Part shown: one piece after another, positions 8,619-15,132 of the stretch
Numbering within the stretch: position 1 is the first letter of the stretch
Layout: every line of letters begins with the position of its first letter
NCBI GenBank assembly: GCA_036505615.1
Contig: DASXTB010000196.1
Location: 1 to 16,013, forward strand
Direction: 5' to 3'
Origin: DASXTB01 sp036505615
Lineage (GTDB): Bacteria; Acidobacteriota; UBA6911; JACQSX01
Length of the DNA stretch: 16,013 nt
Made by a program: the position numbers and the translations under genes
Notes under the pieces: generated by a model
Seen by the model: only the letters and a program-made list of their open reading frames with translations
Told to the model about the DNA's origin: nothing
Databases searched by the model: none

Positions 8619-8628
8619 CTAAGCTTTG

Positions 8629-9591
8629 TCACCGGTCCCGATAGGGCTGGCGTGATCGATAGAGGGACAGTCGGGCTGCAATGGCATTTGTCAGATTCGG
8701 ATTGCCCGAGGTTACAGCCACACTGCGCGCTGATTCTGCCGTCGTTGCCGCTTCCTCGAAGCGCCCCGTCTCTGCATAAGCTGCCGCCAGGGTATCGAGA
8801 TGCTGCGGGTTTTTTCGTCCACTGGCGGCACAGGCCTGTTCGGCCAGGCGTACCGCCTCTCCCCCATTGCGCAGTTCTGACTGCGGTGCCGTCGCCAGCG
8901 CCCAAGCCAGAGCGTCAGCCATATTGGCATGGTTGGGAGAGAGGCGCAGACCTTCGCGCAGCACTCGTATTGCTTCCCCGTAGCGACGCGCCTGTGAGAA
9001 GACCAGCCCCTGGCTGAGATGTGCCTCGATGTGGTCTGGTTTGAGACGCAATGCTTCTTCAAACTCAGCCACAGCTTCCGGAAAGCGGCCTTCCTTCACC
9101 AGCAGTACGCCACGATTGTAATGAGCGTCAACAAAGGGAGGACGCAACGAGATAGCACGGCGGTAGTGTTCGTCCGCCCCATCGAGTTGATTCTCCCCGG
9201 CCAGCAGATTGGCCAGATTGTAGTGCGCCTCGACAAATCCAGGATTCAACCGTAAGGCCGTCTGATAGTGCTGGATTGCTTCGCTCGAATTTCCTTCCGC
9301 TACCAGTGTGTTGGCCATGTTGAATTCGATCTCCGGATAAACGGGTCGAATTTTCAGAAGCTCGCGGTAGTTCTCAATGGCAGCTTTGGTGTCTCCCCGC
9401 GCTGCGAAGGCGTTGCCGAGATTAGAGAAATGGATCAGGACCGGATCACCGCGCCCCGCCACCAAGCGATAAGCGGCGCCGGCCACGACCGAAAGTGCAA
9501 AGATACCGCAACCGATCAGGAAGAAGACGTGGTTGACATAATGTTTGTCTTTCTTGACTGCGGAATAATTACGCCAAAAATCGCTTCTCAT
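8629..9591 (-). CDS. Membrane-anchored tetratricopeptide repeat (TPR) protein
   Basis: This 320-aa protein has one N-terminal membrane segment (about residues 21-42, HVFFLIGCGIFALSVVAGAA) after a basic Lys-rich start, so the C-terminal domain probably faces the outside (periplasm). Residues about 49-310 form roughly seven TPR units. The clearest are SNLGNAFAARGDTKAAIENY, AHYNLANLLAGENQLDGADE and AHYNRGVLLVKEGRFPEAVA. The sixth is degenerate (ALAWALATAPQSELRNGGEA). TPR arrays are protein-binding scaffolds and no catalytic motif is seen. Its ATG (9589-9591) overlaps the TGA of the upstream membrane-protein gene in an ATGA arrangement, so the two are translationally coupled and probably work together. 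A 17-bp inverted repeat follows the stop. Confidence 0.85.
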   Translation of the reverse strand: MRSDFWRNYSAVKKDKHYVNHVFFLIGCGIFALSVVAGAAYRLVAGRGDPVLIHFSNLGNAFAARGDTKAAIENYRELLKIRPVYPEIEFNMANTLVAEGNSSEAIQHYQTALRLNPGFVEAHYNLANLLAGENQLDGADEHYRRAISLRPPFVDAHYNRGVLLVKEGRFPEAVAEFEEALRLKPDHIEAHLSQGLVFSQARRYGEAIRVLREGLRLSPNHANMADALAWALATAPQSELRNGGEAVRLAEQACAASGRKNPQHLDTLAAAYAETGRFEEAATTAESARSVAVTSGNPNLTNAIAARLSLYRSRQPYRDR

Positions 9592-10697
9592 CGAGCAACG
9601 GCGCCTGCCGGGGCAATATTGCGATAGTTCGGGTCTGACTTCAGCTTCCAGATATAAGCGTCGACAATGAAGTGGTGAATATTGATGACCGCGATTACCA
9701 GCAAGGCGCTTTCAGTCTTCCCAAAACCGGCCAACACGAAGGCATAAGGCCAGAACTGGAACAGCGCTACGGCCAATAGCAAACAAATCAAATAGAACCT
9801 TATGGTGTGATACAGCACTCCCCGCTGATTGCCTGGTTCCCTCAGCCTTTCTTTGACATGAAAGATTGCAACAATTGCCAGATATTGAACGCCATGAAAA
9901 ATCGTAGCCATGTTGAAAGCGTTGGTATAGCCGGTAAAGACAATCCACCAGATGCCATTGGATACCAACAACAGCGGAACAATGAGCGGCCAAGGGCGGC
10001 GACGCTTCAGTAAAGGCCTGGCCAGGAAATAGGTAGGCAATATAAAGGACAGCAATGCCAGCAACCGAACCAGCCGCATCAGCAGCCACTGCATCTGAGT
10101 GTTGGACGCGAGGACTTCAGGCGTCAGAATCCATCCTTCAACGCCATTGAGTTCTTGCAAGCCAAGCGCATAGAAAAATGGCAGCAGCGAGCTCCAGCGC
10201 AGGAGACGCTTGTCGGCAGGACGGACTTCGCACCCGGAACGGTACGAGTAAATTAATGCCAAGCCGTAAGCCGTCGCTGCGTAGTGAAAGGGTGACCAGG
10301 TCAAATAGACTTTGTTGATGTAGTAGCCAAGCGAACCTGGAAAGAACAATGCGGCGACAAGAACAGCGACCGTCACCAAAGGAAAACCCATGGTCAGAAA
10401 CGGCAGCTTTTCGAATGATCCCCTTTTTGTGTACAGCCGCACTGTTGACGCCGCAAAATGCGCGCTGTTGAAAAGCAGATAAAGCATCGGCAGCGACCGA
10501 TTCAAGTGTTCCGTGCTGTTCCACCCAAAAGCTACCATGCCCCCGATCAACGCCAGGCTTAGCCCCCCACCGATGATCATGTAGTCGAAAAATGGATGGA
10601 CAAAGGAATTGCCCAGTAGCGCTTTGCCAGGCGTCGGACTGGCGGCTGCTCGGCTCAAGCGTCTTGCGTCAGGAAAGGCGGTACTGGCAGAAGTCAT
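9588..10697 (-). CDS. Polytopic membrane protein with conserved-looking histidines, function unknown
   Basis: This 369-aa integral membrane protein has about nine to ten hydrophobic segments (roughly residues 38-59, 69-88, 97-119, 130-152, 168-180, 209-227, 235-254, 262-283, 296-325, 328-350). Several segments carry histidines next to aromatic residues: FNSAHFAAS (H80), WSPFHYAATAYG (H138), IFHGVQYLAIVAIFH (H268, H280) and INIHHFIVDAYIWK (H341, H342). Intramembrane histidine pairs of this kind recall metal- or heme-binding oxygenases, desaturases and the Brp/Blh carotenoid-cleavage family, but no diagnostic signature of those is present, so I leave the function open. The first 30 residues are polar and may be cytoplasmic; a later start is possible. 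The gene is coupled to the TPR gene by a 4-nt ATGA overlap. Confidence 0.75.
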   Translation of the reverse strand: MTSASTAFPDARRLSRAAASPTPGKALLGNSFVHPFFDYMIIGGGLSLALIGGMVAFGWNSTEHLNRSLPMLYLLFNSAHFAASTVRLYTKRGSFEKLPFLTMGFPLVTVAVLVAALFFPGSLGYYINKVYLTWSPFHYAATAYGLALIYSYRSGCEVRPADKRLLRWSSLLPFFYALGLQELNGVEGWILTPEVLASNTQMQWLLMRLVRLLALLSFILPTYFLARPLLKRRRPWPLIVPLLLVSNGIWWIVFTGYTNAFNMATIFHGVQYLAIVAIFHVKERLREPGNQRGVLYHTIRFYLICLLLAVALFQFWPYAFVLAGFGKTESALLVIAVINIHHFIVDAYIWKLKSDPNYRNIAPAGAVAR

Positions 10698-11067
10698 GCG
10701 CTGAGTGATTTACTGCAAGCAATGTACTACTTAAGACTGTTTTTGAAAACAAGGAATTGCAGAGAAGCGAAAGATCATTTCCGGATTCAGAGGATCGAAG
10801 AGCCGAGGTTTGGTGGCCGACCCTAGGGCCGCGTTGCCTAAATTCATCAAGCCACCAAATCGCCTCCGCCGGGTCAAAGCCCAGCGGAGGCACAGTGTCG
10901 TCTTCACAATGTCAGTGGGCGCAGTCTTACAAAAAAAGCTTCGTAAACTGTTGCGTTTCAGTCCTTGCACTGCTGCGCAGGCTTTAGGAGGGTGTCTTTC
11001 TGCCGGGAGCAAATCCTGTGCCATCGATAAGGCAGGCGTGAAATAAGTATTCCAGCGAGCGGGCCAA
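10698..11067. other. Intergenic region (370 bp) with one strong hairpin and no clear gene
   Basis: This lies between two - strand genes, downstream of the CoA ligase and upstream of the membrane protein. It should contain the promoter of the membrane-TPR pair, but I see no convincing one. Several short frames cross it on both strands without recognisable motifs. One could hide a gene remnant, but I cannot support it. Confidence 0.5.
10862..10891. repeat. Strong isolated hairpin
   Basis: GCCTCCGC (10862-10869) pairs perfectly with GCGGAGGC (10884-10891). Inside, after one C/A mismatch, GGG (10871-10873) pairs with CCC (10880-10882), leaving the loop TCAAAG. No T-run follows on either strand, so it is not a classical intrinsic terminator. 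It may be a REP-like palindrome or a 3'-end structure for the CoA-ligase transcript. Confidence 0.5.
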
Positions 11068-12363
11068 TCAGCGGCAGTCCACGATCCGCCTGGCTTTGAG
11101 CTCTGATCTGGGGAGTGAGCCGTGGGGAACGGAACGAGTGGAGATCCTGATTCCCAGCCCCTGCCGCAGCGCGTCGGCGACTCGCACGGCCACTGCATCA
11201 TCGGCCTCCACTTCGATCAAGAGCTCCTCCATCACGTCGCGACGCTGCCGCAAGATGCGAAACTCGGCGACATCGAACATCCTCACGATCGCCTCGACTG
11301 CCGACGGATAGACATTGACGCCGCGTATGATCATCAGATCGTCCGCGCGGCCGATAATACCACCGGACAGCAACAGCGTGCTCCGCCCGCAGGCGCAAGC
11401 GCGGCCGCCTGCCCTTACCAGGTCGCCGGTACGATAACGGATCACCGGCCAGCCCGGCCGGCCCAGGTTTGTGATAACGAGCTCCCCAATATCGCCGTGG
11501 GCGACCGGCGCCCCGTTGTGCGGATCCAAGATCTCGGCGATGAATTCCCATTCGTTAACATGGAGTCCTTGTTGGGCCTCGCACGGGTATCCGTAGGCCC
11601 CTACTTCAGTCGCGCCGGCGTGATCGTAGCACCGTGCCCCCCAAGCATTTTCAATGCGCGCGCGGATTGACGGAATTGACGCTCCGGGCTCACCGGCGTG
11701 AATGGTGATCCGAACGCAACAGTCCGGGAGCGAGATCTTTTCCAATCGAGCCACTTCCTCCAAATGCAAAGCGTAGGTCACAGTAGAGAGGAGCACCGAC
11801 GCCTCCGCGTCGCGGATCATGCGCAGGCGCGTTTTGCTGTCCATCCCGCCACCCGGAATTGTCATCGCGCCAAGCTGGCGCGCGCCCTCCAAAGCACTCC
11901 AAAAGCCGATGAACGGACCGAACGAGAAGGCAAGAAAAATCCGATCACTGCGTGTAACGCCCGCCCCACGATACACGTACTGCCAGCAGGCCGACCACCA
12001 GCTCCAGCTTTCGGGCGTATCCAGGACAATCAGGGGGCGACCCGTAGTCCCCGACGTTTGGTGGTAAGTGACGTAGCGGTCGCGGTCATAGGTCGCGATC
12101 GCTCCCAGCGGCGGGAATGTTTCTTGATCGCACACGAGCTCCATCTTGGTGGTAAACGGGAGCGCGTGGAAGCGCTCCCACGTCAATGGCAGGCTGAGAT
12201 GCCCCAGCTTGCGCTGGTAGAACCGATTGGCCGGCAGGATCTCGGCGAGAAGCCGATTCAGCCGCTCCCACTGGCTGTTGCGAATAATTTCGACTGGCGC
12301 CCTTTCGCTCTCAGGCCGGTACACGGGAAACTCTTGTTTGGCCACTTCTGATGCCTCGTACAA
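11068..12363 (-). CDS. PaaK-like adenylate-forming CoA ligase (phenylacetate-CoA ligase family)
   Basis: The protein probably activates an aromatic or other carboxylic acid with ATP and joins it to coenzyme A in the cytoplasm. Family marks are all present and in order: the P-loop-like TSGTTGRP (103-110), YDHAGATEVG (247-256), the ATP-ribose motif YRTGD (310-314), a CACGR cysteine pair (323-327), the hinge GRADDLMIIRGVNVYPS (338-354), and a C-terminal LPRSELKARRIVD whose K423 fits the catalytic lysine. At 425-431 aa it is full length for PaaK. The longest reading uses TTG at 12363. A GTG at 12345 (residue 7) has a GAGG eight bases upstream and is the better-supported start, giving 425 aa. No phenylacetate degradation genes are nearby, so the substrate cannot be assigned. 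REP-like hairpins lie just upstream. Confidence 0.88.
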   Translation of the reverse strand: MYEASEVAKQEFPVYRPESERAPVEIIRNSQWERLNRLLAEILPANRFYQRKLGHLSLPLTWERFHALPFTTKMELVCDQETFPPLGAIATYDRDRYVTYHQTSGTTGRPLIVLDTPESWSWWSACWQYVYRGAGVTRSDRIFLAFSFGPFIGFWSALEGARQLGAMTIPGGGMDSKTRLRMIRDAEASVLLSTVTYALHLEEVARLEKISLPDCCVRITIHAGEPGASIPSIRARIENAWGARCYDHAGATEVGAYGYPCEAQQGLHVNEWEFIAEILDPHNGAPVAHGDIGELVITNLGRPGWPVIRYRTGDLVRAGGRACACGRSTLLLSGGIIGRADDLMIIRGVNVYPSAVEAIVRMFDVAEFRILRQRRDVMEELLIEVEADDAVAVRVADALRQGLGIRISTRSVPHGSLPRSELKARRIVDCR

Positions 12364-12392
12364 TTGGAGTCTCTACATTTGTTGGTAGTGGA

Positions 12393-12414
12393 GAGACGGC
12401 CTGAGGGCCGTCTC
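12393..12414 (+). repeat. REP-like hairpin copy 1
   Basis: Arms GAGACGGCC (12393-12401) and GGCCGTCTC (12406-12414) are perfect 9-bp complements around the loop TGAG. GTAG lies at 12385-12388, just before the stem. It sits 30 bp upstream of the CoA-ligase TTG and would be in that gene's leader if transcription starts beyond it. Confidence 0.75.
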
Positions 12415-12481
12415 AGCCTGACAGTTTACATCGCGGGCAGCCGGCCTCAAGTCTTTCTGGGAGAATTTCATCTTGTGACTG

Positions 12482-12503
12482 GATACTGCCCTTAGGCCGT
12501 CTC
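12482..12503 (-). repeat. REP-like hairpin copy 2 (degenerate)
   Basis: GATACTGCC (12482-12490), loop CTTA, GGCCGTCTC (12495-12503). The right arm is identical to copies 1 and 3. The left arm has two changes, so seven of nine pairs remain. It has the same orientation as copy 3. Confidence 0.55.
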
Positions 12504-12514
12504 TCAGATCATCG

Positions 12515-12652
12515 TCTTTTTTCGCAAAATCGCGGCCTGGCTGGCAGGAAAAATTCCGCGATCAAGTAGTCCGCAGCGAGAAACAGTTGAATGACCTGAA
12601 AGAATATCTCGCGTTGAACCCACGCAGATGGGAGATGAAACGGCAAAGATAA
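12515..12652 (+). pseudogene. C-terminal fragment of a REP-associated tyrosine (IS200-like) transposase
   Basis: The frame ending in TAA at 12650-12652 reads ...WQEKFRDQVV, then RSEKQ, then LNDLKEYLALNPRRWE and MKRQR. This pattern (WQ-x2-F-x-D at the start, an R-x-E-x2-L helix, then an EY-x4-NP-x2-W end) is what RAYT/TnpA_REP proteins of the Y1 transposase superfamily show at their C-terminus. The catalytic HUH histidines and the tyrosine-bearing helix would lie upstream and are missing. The upstream sequence holds REP hairpins instead and there is no start codon, so this is a truncated remnant. It lies between hairpin copies 2 and 3, which fits RAYT genes being flanked by their own REPs. The assignment is by motif memory, not by search. 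Confidence 0.5.
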
Positions 12653-12660
12653 GCCACGAT

Positions 12661-12682
12661 GAGACGGCCCTCAGGCCGTCTC
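12661..12682 (-). repeat. REP-like hairpin copy 3
   Basis: GAGACGGCC (12661-12669), loop CTCA, GGCCGTCTC (12674-12682): the exact reverse complement of copy 1. On the opposite strand GGAG precedes the stem in the place where copy 1 has GTAG. Confidence 0.75.
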
Positions 12683-12744
12683 TCCGCTCCCAAAATGTAG
12701 AAAGTACAGCGGCAGACTACACTCTGTCTCCTCTTCTCCCGCCC

Positions 12745-12772
12745 TTGACAGACCCACCCTGCATGGTAGCAT
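12745..12772 (+). promoter_or_regulatory. Sigma-70-type promoter of the riboswitch-sulfate operon leader
   Basis: A perfect -35 TTGACA (12745-12750), a 16-bp spacer and a -10 TAGCAT (12767-12772, four of six consensus bases) point to transcription starting near 12779. That is about 15 nt before the first conserved bases of the riboswitch, the position expected for a leader RNA. Confidence 0.65.
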
Positions 12773-12789
12773 CTTGTTTGTTGGCAATT

Positions 12790-12950
12790 TGTCTGCCGAA
12801 GTTGTTCGCGGCGCCTGACGGCGCGAGACGGGCAACGCGGGGAAACCGAGGCTCCGCCAGCGGCGGAGCAGGGGCGCAGCGCAAAGTTGTTGCGCAGGAC
12901 ACTTCCGGTCCGAGCCCGTCAGCTAACCTCGCAGGCTTAAGGAAGGGCAA
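12790..12950 (+). promoter_or_regulatory. Cyclic-di-AMP riboswitch (ydaO/yuaA class)
   Basis: Conserved ydaO elements occur in the right order. TGCCGAAG (12794-12801) is followed by a hairpin-rich P2 region and GCGGGGAAACC (12837-12847). A perfect 8-bp stem follows (GCTCCGCC 12851-12858 with GGCGGAGC 12862-12869), then AGGGGCGCA (12870-12878). Next is the stem GCGCAA/TTGCGC (12879-12884, 12890-12895), then AGGACACTTCC. The hallmark 3' block CCCGTCAGCTAACCTCG starts at 12915 and continues into GCAGGCTTAAGGAAGGGC (12931-12948). This block is nearly identical to the ydaO consensus. The class senses c-di-AMP and usually turns genes off. P1 (GCC/GGC) looks short here, and the full fold was not computed. 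The switch lies between a good promoter and the sulfate-type ABC genes. Confidence 0.85.
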
Positions 12951-12968
12951 TTACGCAAGACTGCATGG

Positions 12969-12999
12969 AAGGCGCCAAGCCGTTGCTGGGCGCCCTTTC
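12969..12999 (+). terminator. Terminator-like hairpin (riboswitch expression platform)
   Basis: GGCGCC (12971-12976) pairs with GGCGCC (12989-12994). Inside, after one mismatch, AGC (12978-12980) pairs with GCT (12985-12987) around CGTT, and CCTTTC follows. The T-run is short, so termination may be modest. The hairpin begins about 20 nt after the riboswitch end, and its 3' arm can pair instead with the riboswitch 3' strand (12941-12948). Confidence 0.5.
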
Positions 13000-13225
13000 A
13001 TCAGGCGTAAATCAGGGAAACGAGCGAAAGATTCTCCTCCGGGTTTTACAAATCGCGCCGCTTCTCATTCCCGAAAACCCCCTTTCTCAAAACGAATACC
13101 AGCACAATCGGCAGCAGGCTGTGTTGGCGAGGTCCGAGCGCGAGCGTCAGCGAGCGTGGAGATAAAGAGAAGTCAACTGCACCCACTTTAAAGAAGCTCG
13201 CTGTATCAGCTGAGATGACGACAAT

Positions 13226-14284
13226 ATGCATCAGCCTTCGAGGAGCAAGACAAGCCAGTGGAGCACAAGCGCCATGCTGCTTGCGGCCTTCTGCGCGATA
13301 GTCTGGTTTCATGGCTGCACGGGAAAGAAGGGAAATACCGACACGTTGGTGTTGGGAGGATACAGCACCCCGCGTGAAGCCTACGTCAAAGCGATTATCC
13401 CTGCCTTTCAAAAGTACTGGAAGGATAGAAGCAACCAGGAGGTTGAATTTCGACAGTCATATCAAGGAAGCGGCGCCCAGGCCCGCGCAATCATCGGCGG
13501 ATTTGAAGCAGATATTGCAGCACTGTCGCTGGAGGCGGATATCGACAAAATCTCGAAGGCCGGACTGATCACCCATGAGTGGAAGGCCGCTCCGCACGCC
13601 GGAATGGTCAGCGATTCGATAGTGGTGATCGCGGTCAGATCGGGCAACCCAAAAGGCATCAAAGACTGGCCGGATTTGGCGCGTCCCGGGCTGAATGTTT
13701 TGACGCCTGACCCGAAAACATCGGGAGGCGCGATGTGGAACGTCAATGCAATCTACGGCGCGGCGCTGCGGGGATTTGCCGACGTCAAGAAAGGCGATGC
13801 TGCGGCTGCCAGCCAGTTCCTGGAAAAAGTTTTCCGCAATGTGTCGATCATGGACAAAGGGGCTCGCGAGTCGATTACTAACTTCGAAAGAGGTGTCGGC
13901 GATGCGGCCGTTACCTACGAGAATGAAGTGCTGGTGGCTCGCGCGGCCGGAGAGAAGTACGAATACGTAATCCCGCGCTCCACCATTCTGGTCGAAAATC
14001 CGGCCGCTCTGGTGGACAAGTACGTGGACAAACACGGCGTCCGCCAAGTCGCCGAGGCTTTTCTGACTTTTTTGTGGAGCAAAGACGCGCAGCGCGCTTA
14101 CGCCAAGTATGGTCTGAGGCCGGTGGACCAGGATGTAGCGCGCGAAACTCAGTCGCAGTTCCCACCCGTCACGGACATCTGGAAGATAGACTTTCTGGGG
14201 GGATGGAAGAAGGTTATCGAAGACATCTATGGGCCAGGCGGCGTTTATACGCAAATGCAGGAAAAGCTGCGCGCATCAAAATAA
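13226..14284 (+). CDS. sbp: Sulfate-type ABC transporter substrate-binding protein (probable lipoprotein)
   Basis: This 352-aa protein captures sulfate (or a related oxyanion) outside the membrane and delivers it to the two permeases encoded next. The N-terminus has basic residues, a hydrophobic stretch (AMLLAAFCAIVWF) and Cys31 in FHGC, a weak lipobox, so it may be lipid-anchored. Binding-site motifs of the Sbp/CysP family are clear: GGYSTPREAY (44-53), SYQGSGAQARAII (78-90), FEADIAALSLEADID (93-107) and TPDPKTSGGAMWN (160-172). Thiosulfate, molybdate or phosphate are less likely substrates given these motifs. The ATG at 13226 starts a proper signal sequence, although its ribosome site is weak. 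The stop TAA overlaps the next start by one base (TAATG). The gene lies about 230 nt after the riboswitch terminator hairpin. Confidence 0.92.
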   Translation: MHQPSRSKTSQWSTSAMLLAAFCAIVWFHGCTGKKGNTDTLVLGGYSTPREAYVKAIIPAFQKYWKDRSNQEVEFRQSYQGSGAQARAIIGGFEADIAALSLEADIDKISKAGLITHEWKAAPHAGMVSDSIVVIAVRSGNPKGIKDWPDLARPGLNVLTPDPKTSGGAMWNVNAIYGAALRGFADVKKGDAAAASQFLEKVFRNVSIMDKGARESITNFERGVGDAAVTYENEVLVARAAGEKYEYVIPRSTILVENPAALVDKYVDKHGVRQVAEAFLTFLWSKDAQRAYAKYGLRPVDQDVARETQSQFPPVTDIWKIDFLGGWKKVIEDIYGPGGVYTQMQEKLRASK

Positions 14285-15132
14285 TGGATTCGACGACCTA
14301 CACTCTGACCCGCACTTCCGCTCATCCATGGGGTAGATGGGGACTCCGGACTGCAGCCATCATCTACCTGGCGGTGATGATCGTCCTGCCCCTGGCTTCA
14401 ATACTAAAAACCGGTGTGCAAGACGGTTTAGGCGCATTCTGGAACGACATTGCCAATCCGGTCGCAATCGCCGCATTGAAGCTCACTGTCTTTACAGCCT
14501 TGGCTGCCACGATCGTTAATGCGGTAATGGGAACGCTGACTGCGTATGTGCTGGTCCGCTATGACTTCACCGGGCGCCGATTGCTCGACGGCCTGGTGGA
14601 CATGCCCTTTGCCATTCCTACGCTGGTCACTGGAGTTATGCTGGTGGTGCTTTACGGTCCGCAGCGAATAGTGGGGGCCTGGTTGGAGTCGAAGGGCATT
14701 CAGGTCATCTTCGCCACACCGGGCATCGTGCTGGCGATGCTGCTTGTCACGTATCCGTTCGTTGTCCGGGCGGTACAGCCTGTGCTGTTAGAACTGGAGA
14801 AAGACCAGGAAGAGGCTGCCTTCACCATCGGCGCCAACAGATGGGTCACGTTTTGCCGTGTCGTCCTGCCCGCGATTTCGCCCGCGGTGATAACAGGATC
14901 GCTGCTGAATTTTGGGCGGGCCCTCGGTGAGTTCGGCGCCATCGTGATAGTGGCGGGCAATATTCCGGGCCGCACACTGACTGCAGCAGTCCACGTCTAC
15001 GGTCAAATTGAGTCGCAAAACCAGCGTGCCGCCAGCGCGATTTCCATTTTGTTGCTCGCTCTTTCGTTTCTACTGTTGTCCGCGGTGAATTGGATTCAGC
15101 GGCGCTGGGAGGTTCCACATGCCGGAATCTAA
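14284..15132 (+). CDS. cysT: Sulfate ABC transporter permease CysT (CysU)
   Basis: This 282-aa inner-membrane permease forms half of the sulfate channel. About six hydrophobic segments are visible, starting at residues 22-41. The cytoplasmic EAA loop EEAAFTIGANRWVTF...VVLP (residues 176-195), which docks the ATPase, is intact, and GRALGEFGAIVIVAGN (211-226) is typical of CysT/ModB-type permeases. The frame is open further upstream to an ATG at 14074, but that would overlap the binding-protein gene by 211 bp. The ATG at 14284, in TAATG with the upstream stop, gives the normal family length and N-terminus, so I chose it. Translation is probably coupled to the upstream gene. It overlaps the next gene by 14 nt. 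Confidence 0.92.
   Translation: MDSTTYTLTRTSAHPWGRWGLRTAAIIYLAVMIVLPLASILKTGVQDGLGAFWNDIANPVAIAALKLTVFTALAATIVNAVMGTLTAYVLVRYDFTGRRLLDGLVDMPFAIPTLVTGVMLVVLYGPQRIVGAWLESKGIQVIFATPGIVLAMLLVTYPFVVRAVQPVLLELEKDQEEAAFTIGANRWVTFCRVVLPAISPAVITGSLLNFGRALGEFGAIVIVAGNIPGRTLTAAVHVYGQIESQNQRAASAISILLLALSFLLLSAVNWIQRRWEVPHAGI

Larger units (their letters stand above)
8070..8628. other. Intergenic region (559 bp) with two palindromic repeat elements and no clear gene
   Basis: This stretch separates the starting end of the NHL gene from the stop of the TPR gene; both are on the - strand. It should hold the NHL promoter, but no convincing -35/-10 pair is visible. The sequence between the two repeat elements (about 8252-8521) has only short frames of unconvincing composition. 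The repeats at 8170-8251 and 8522-8618 are listed separately. Confidence 0.6.
12372..12704. mobile_element. Decayed REP-associated (RAYT) element bounded by inverted REP-like hairpins
   Basis: The left end (TCTACATTT at 12372-12380, then GTAG, then a hairpin) reappears inverted at the right end (hairpin, then GGAG on the opposite strand, then the complement of TCTACATTT at 12696-12704). The two ends differ by a 2-nt indel in the linker between TCTACATTT and the hairpin. Between them are a third, degenerate hairpin and the C-terminal fragment of a RAYT-like transposase. GTAG/GGAG tetranucleotides beside the palindrome are the known signature of REPs recognised by RAYTs. The element is therefore probably a non-autonomous or decayed RAYT/REP unit. 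Confidence 0.55.

Noticed and set aside
10731..11201. A 156-codon minus-strand frame between the ligase and membrane-protein genes
   Set aside because: It begins inside the ligase gene in another frame, crosses a GC hairpin and shows no family motif.
12965..13165. A 66-codon frame starting between the riboswitch and sbp
   Set aside because: Its start lies just before the terminator hairpin, it has no ribosome site and no recognisable motif, and its end is the low-complexity GCGAGCG-rich stretch.
12628..13191. A 187-codon open frame on the + strand
   Set aside because: It runs through a REP hairpin, the promoter and the c-di-AMP riboswitch, and its translation is compositionally random.
14074..14283. 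An upstream ATG extension of cysT
   Set aside because: It would overlap sbp by 211 bp and add a non-membrane, non-family N-terminus. The ATG in TAATG at 14284 gives the normal length.
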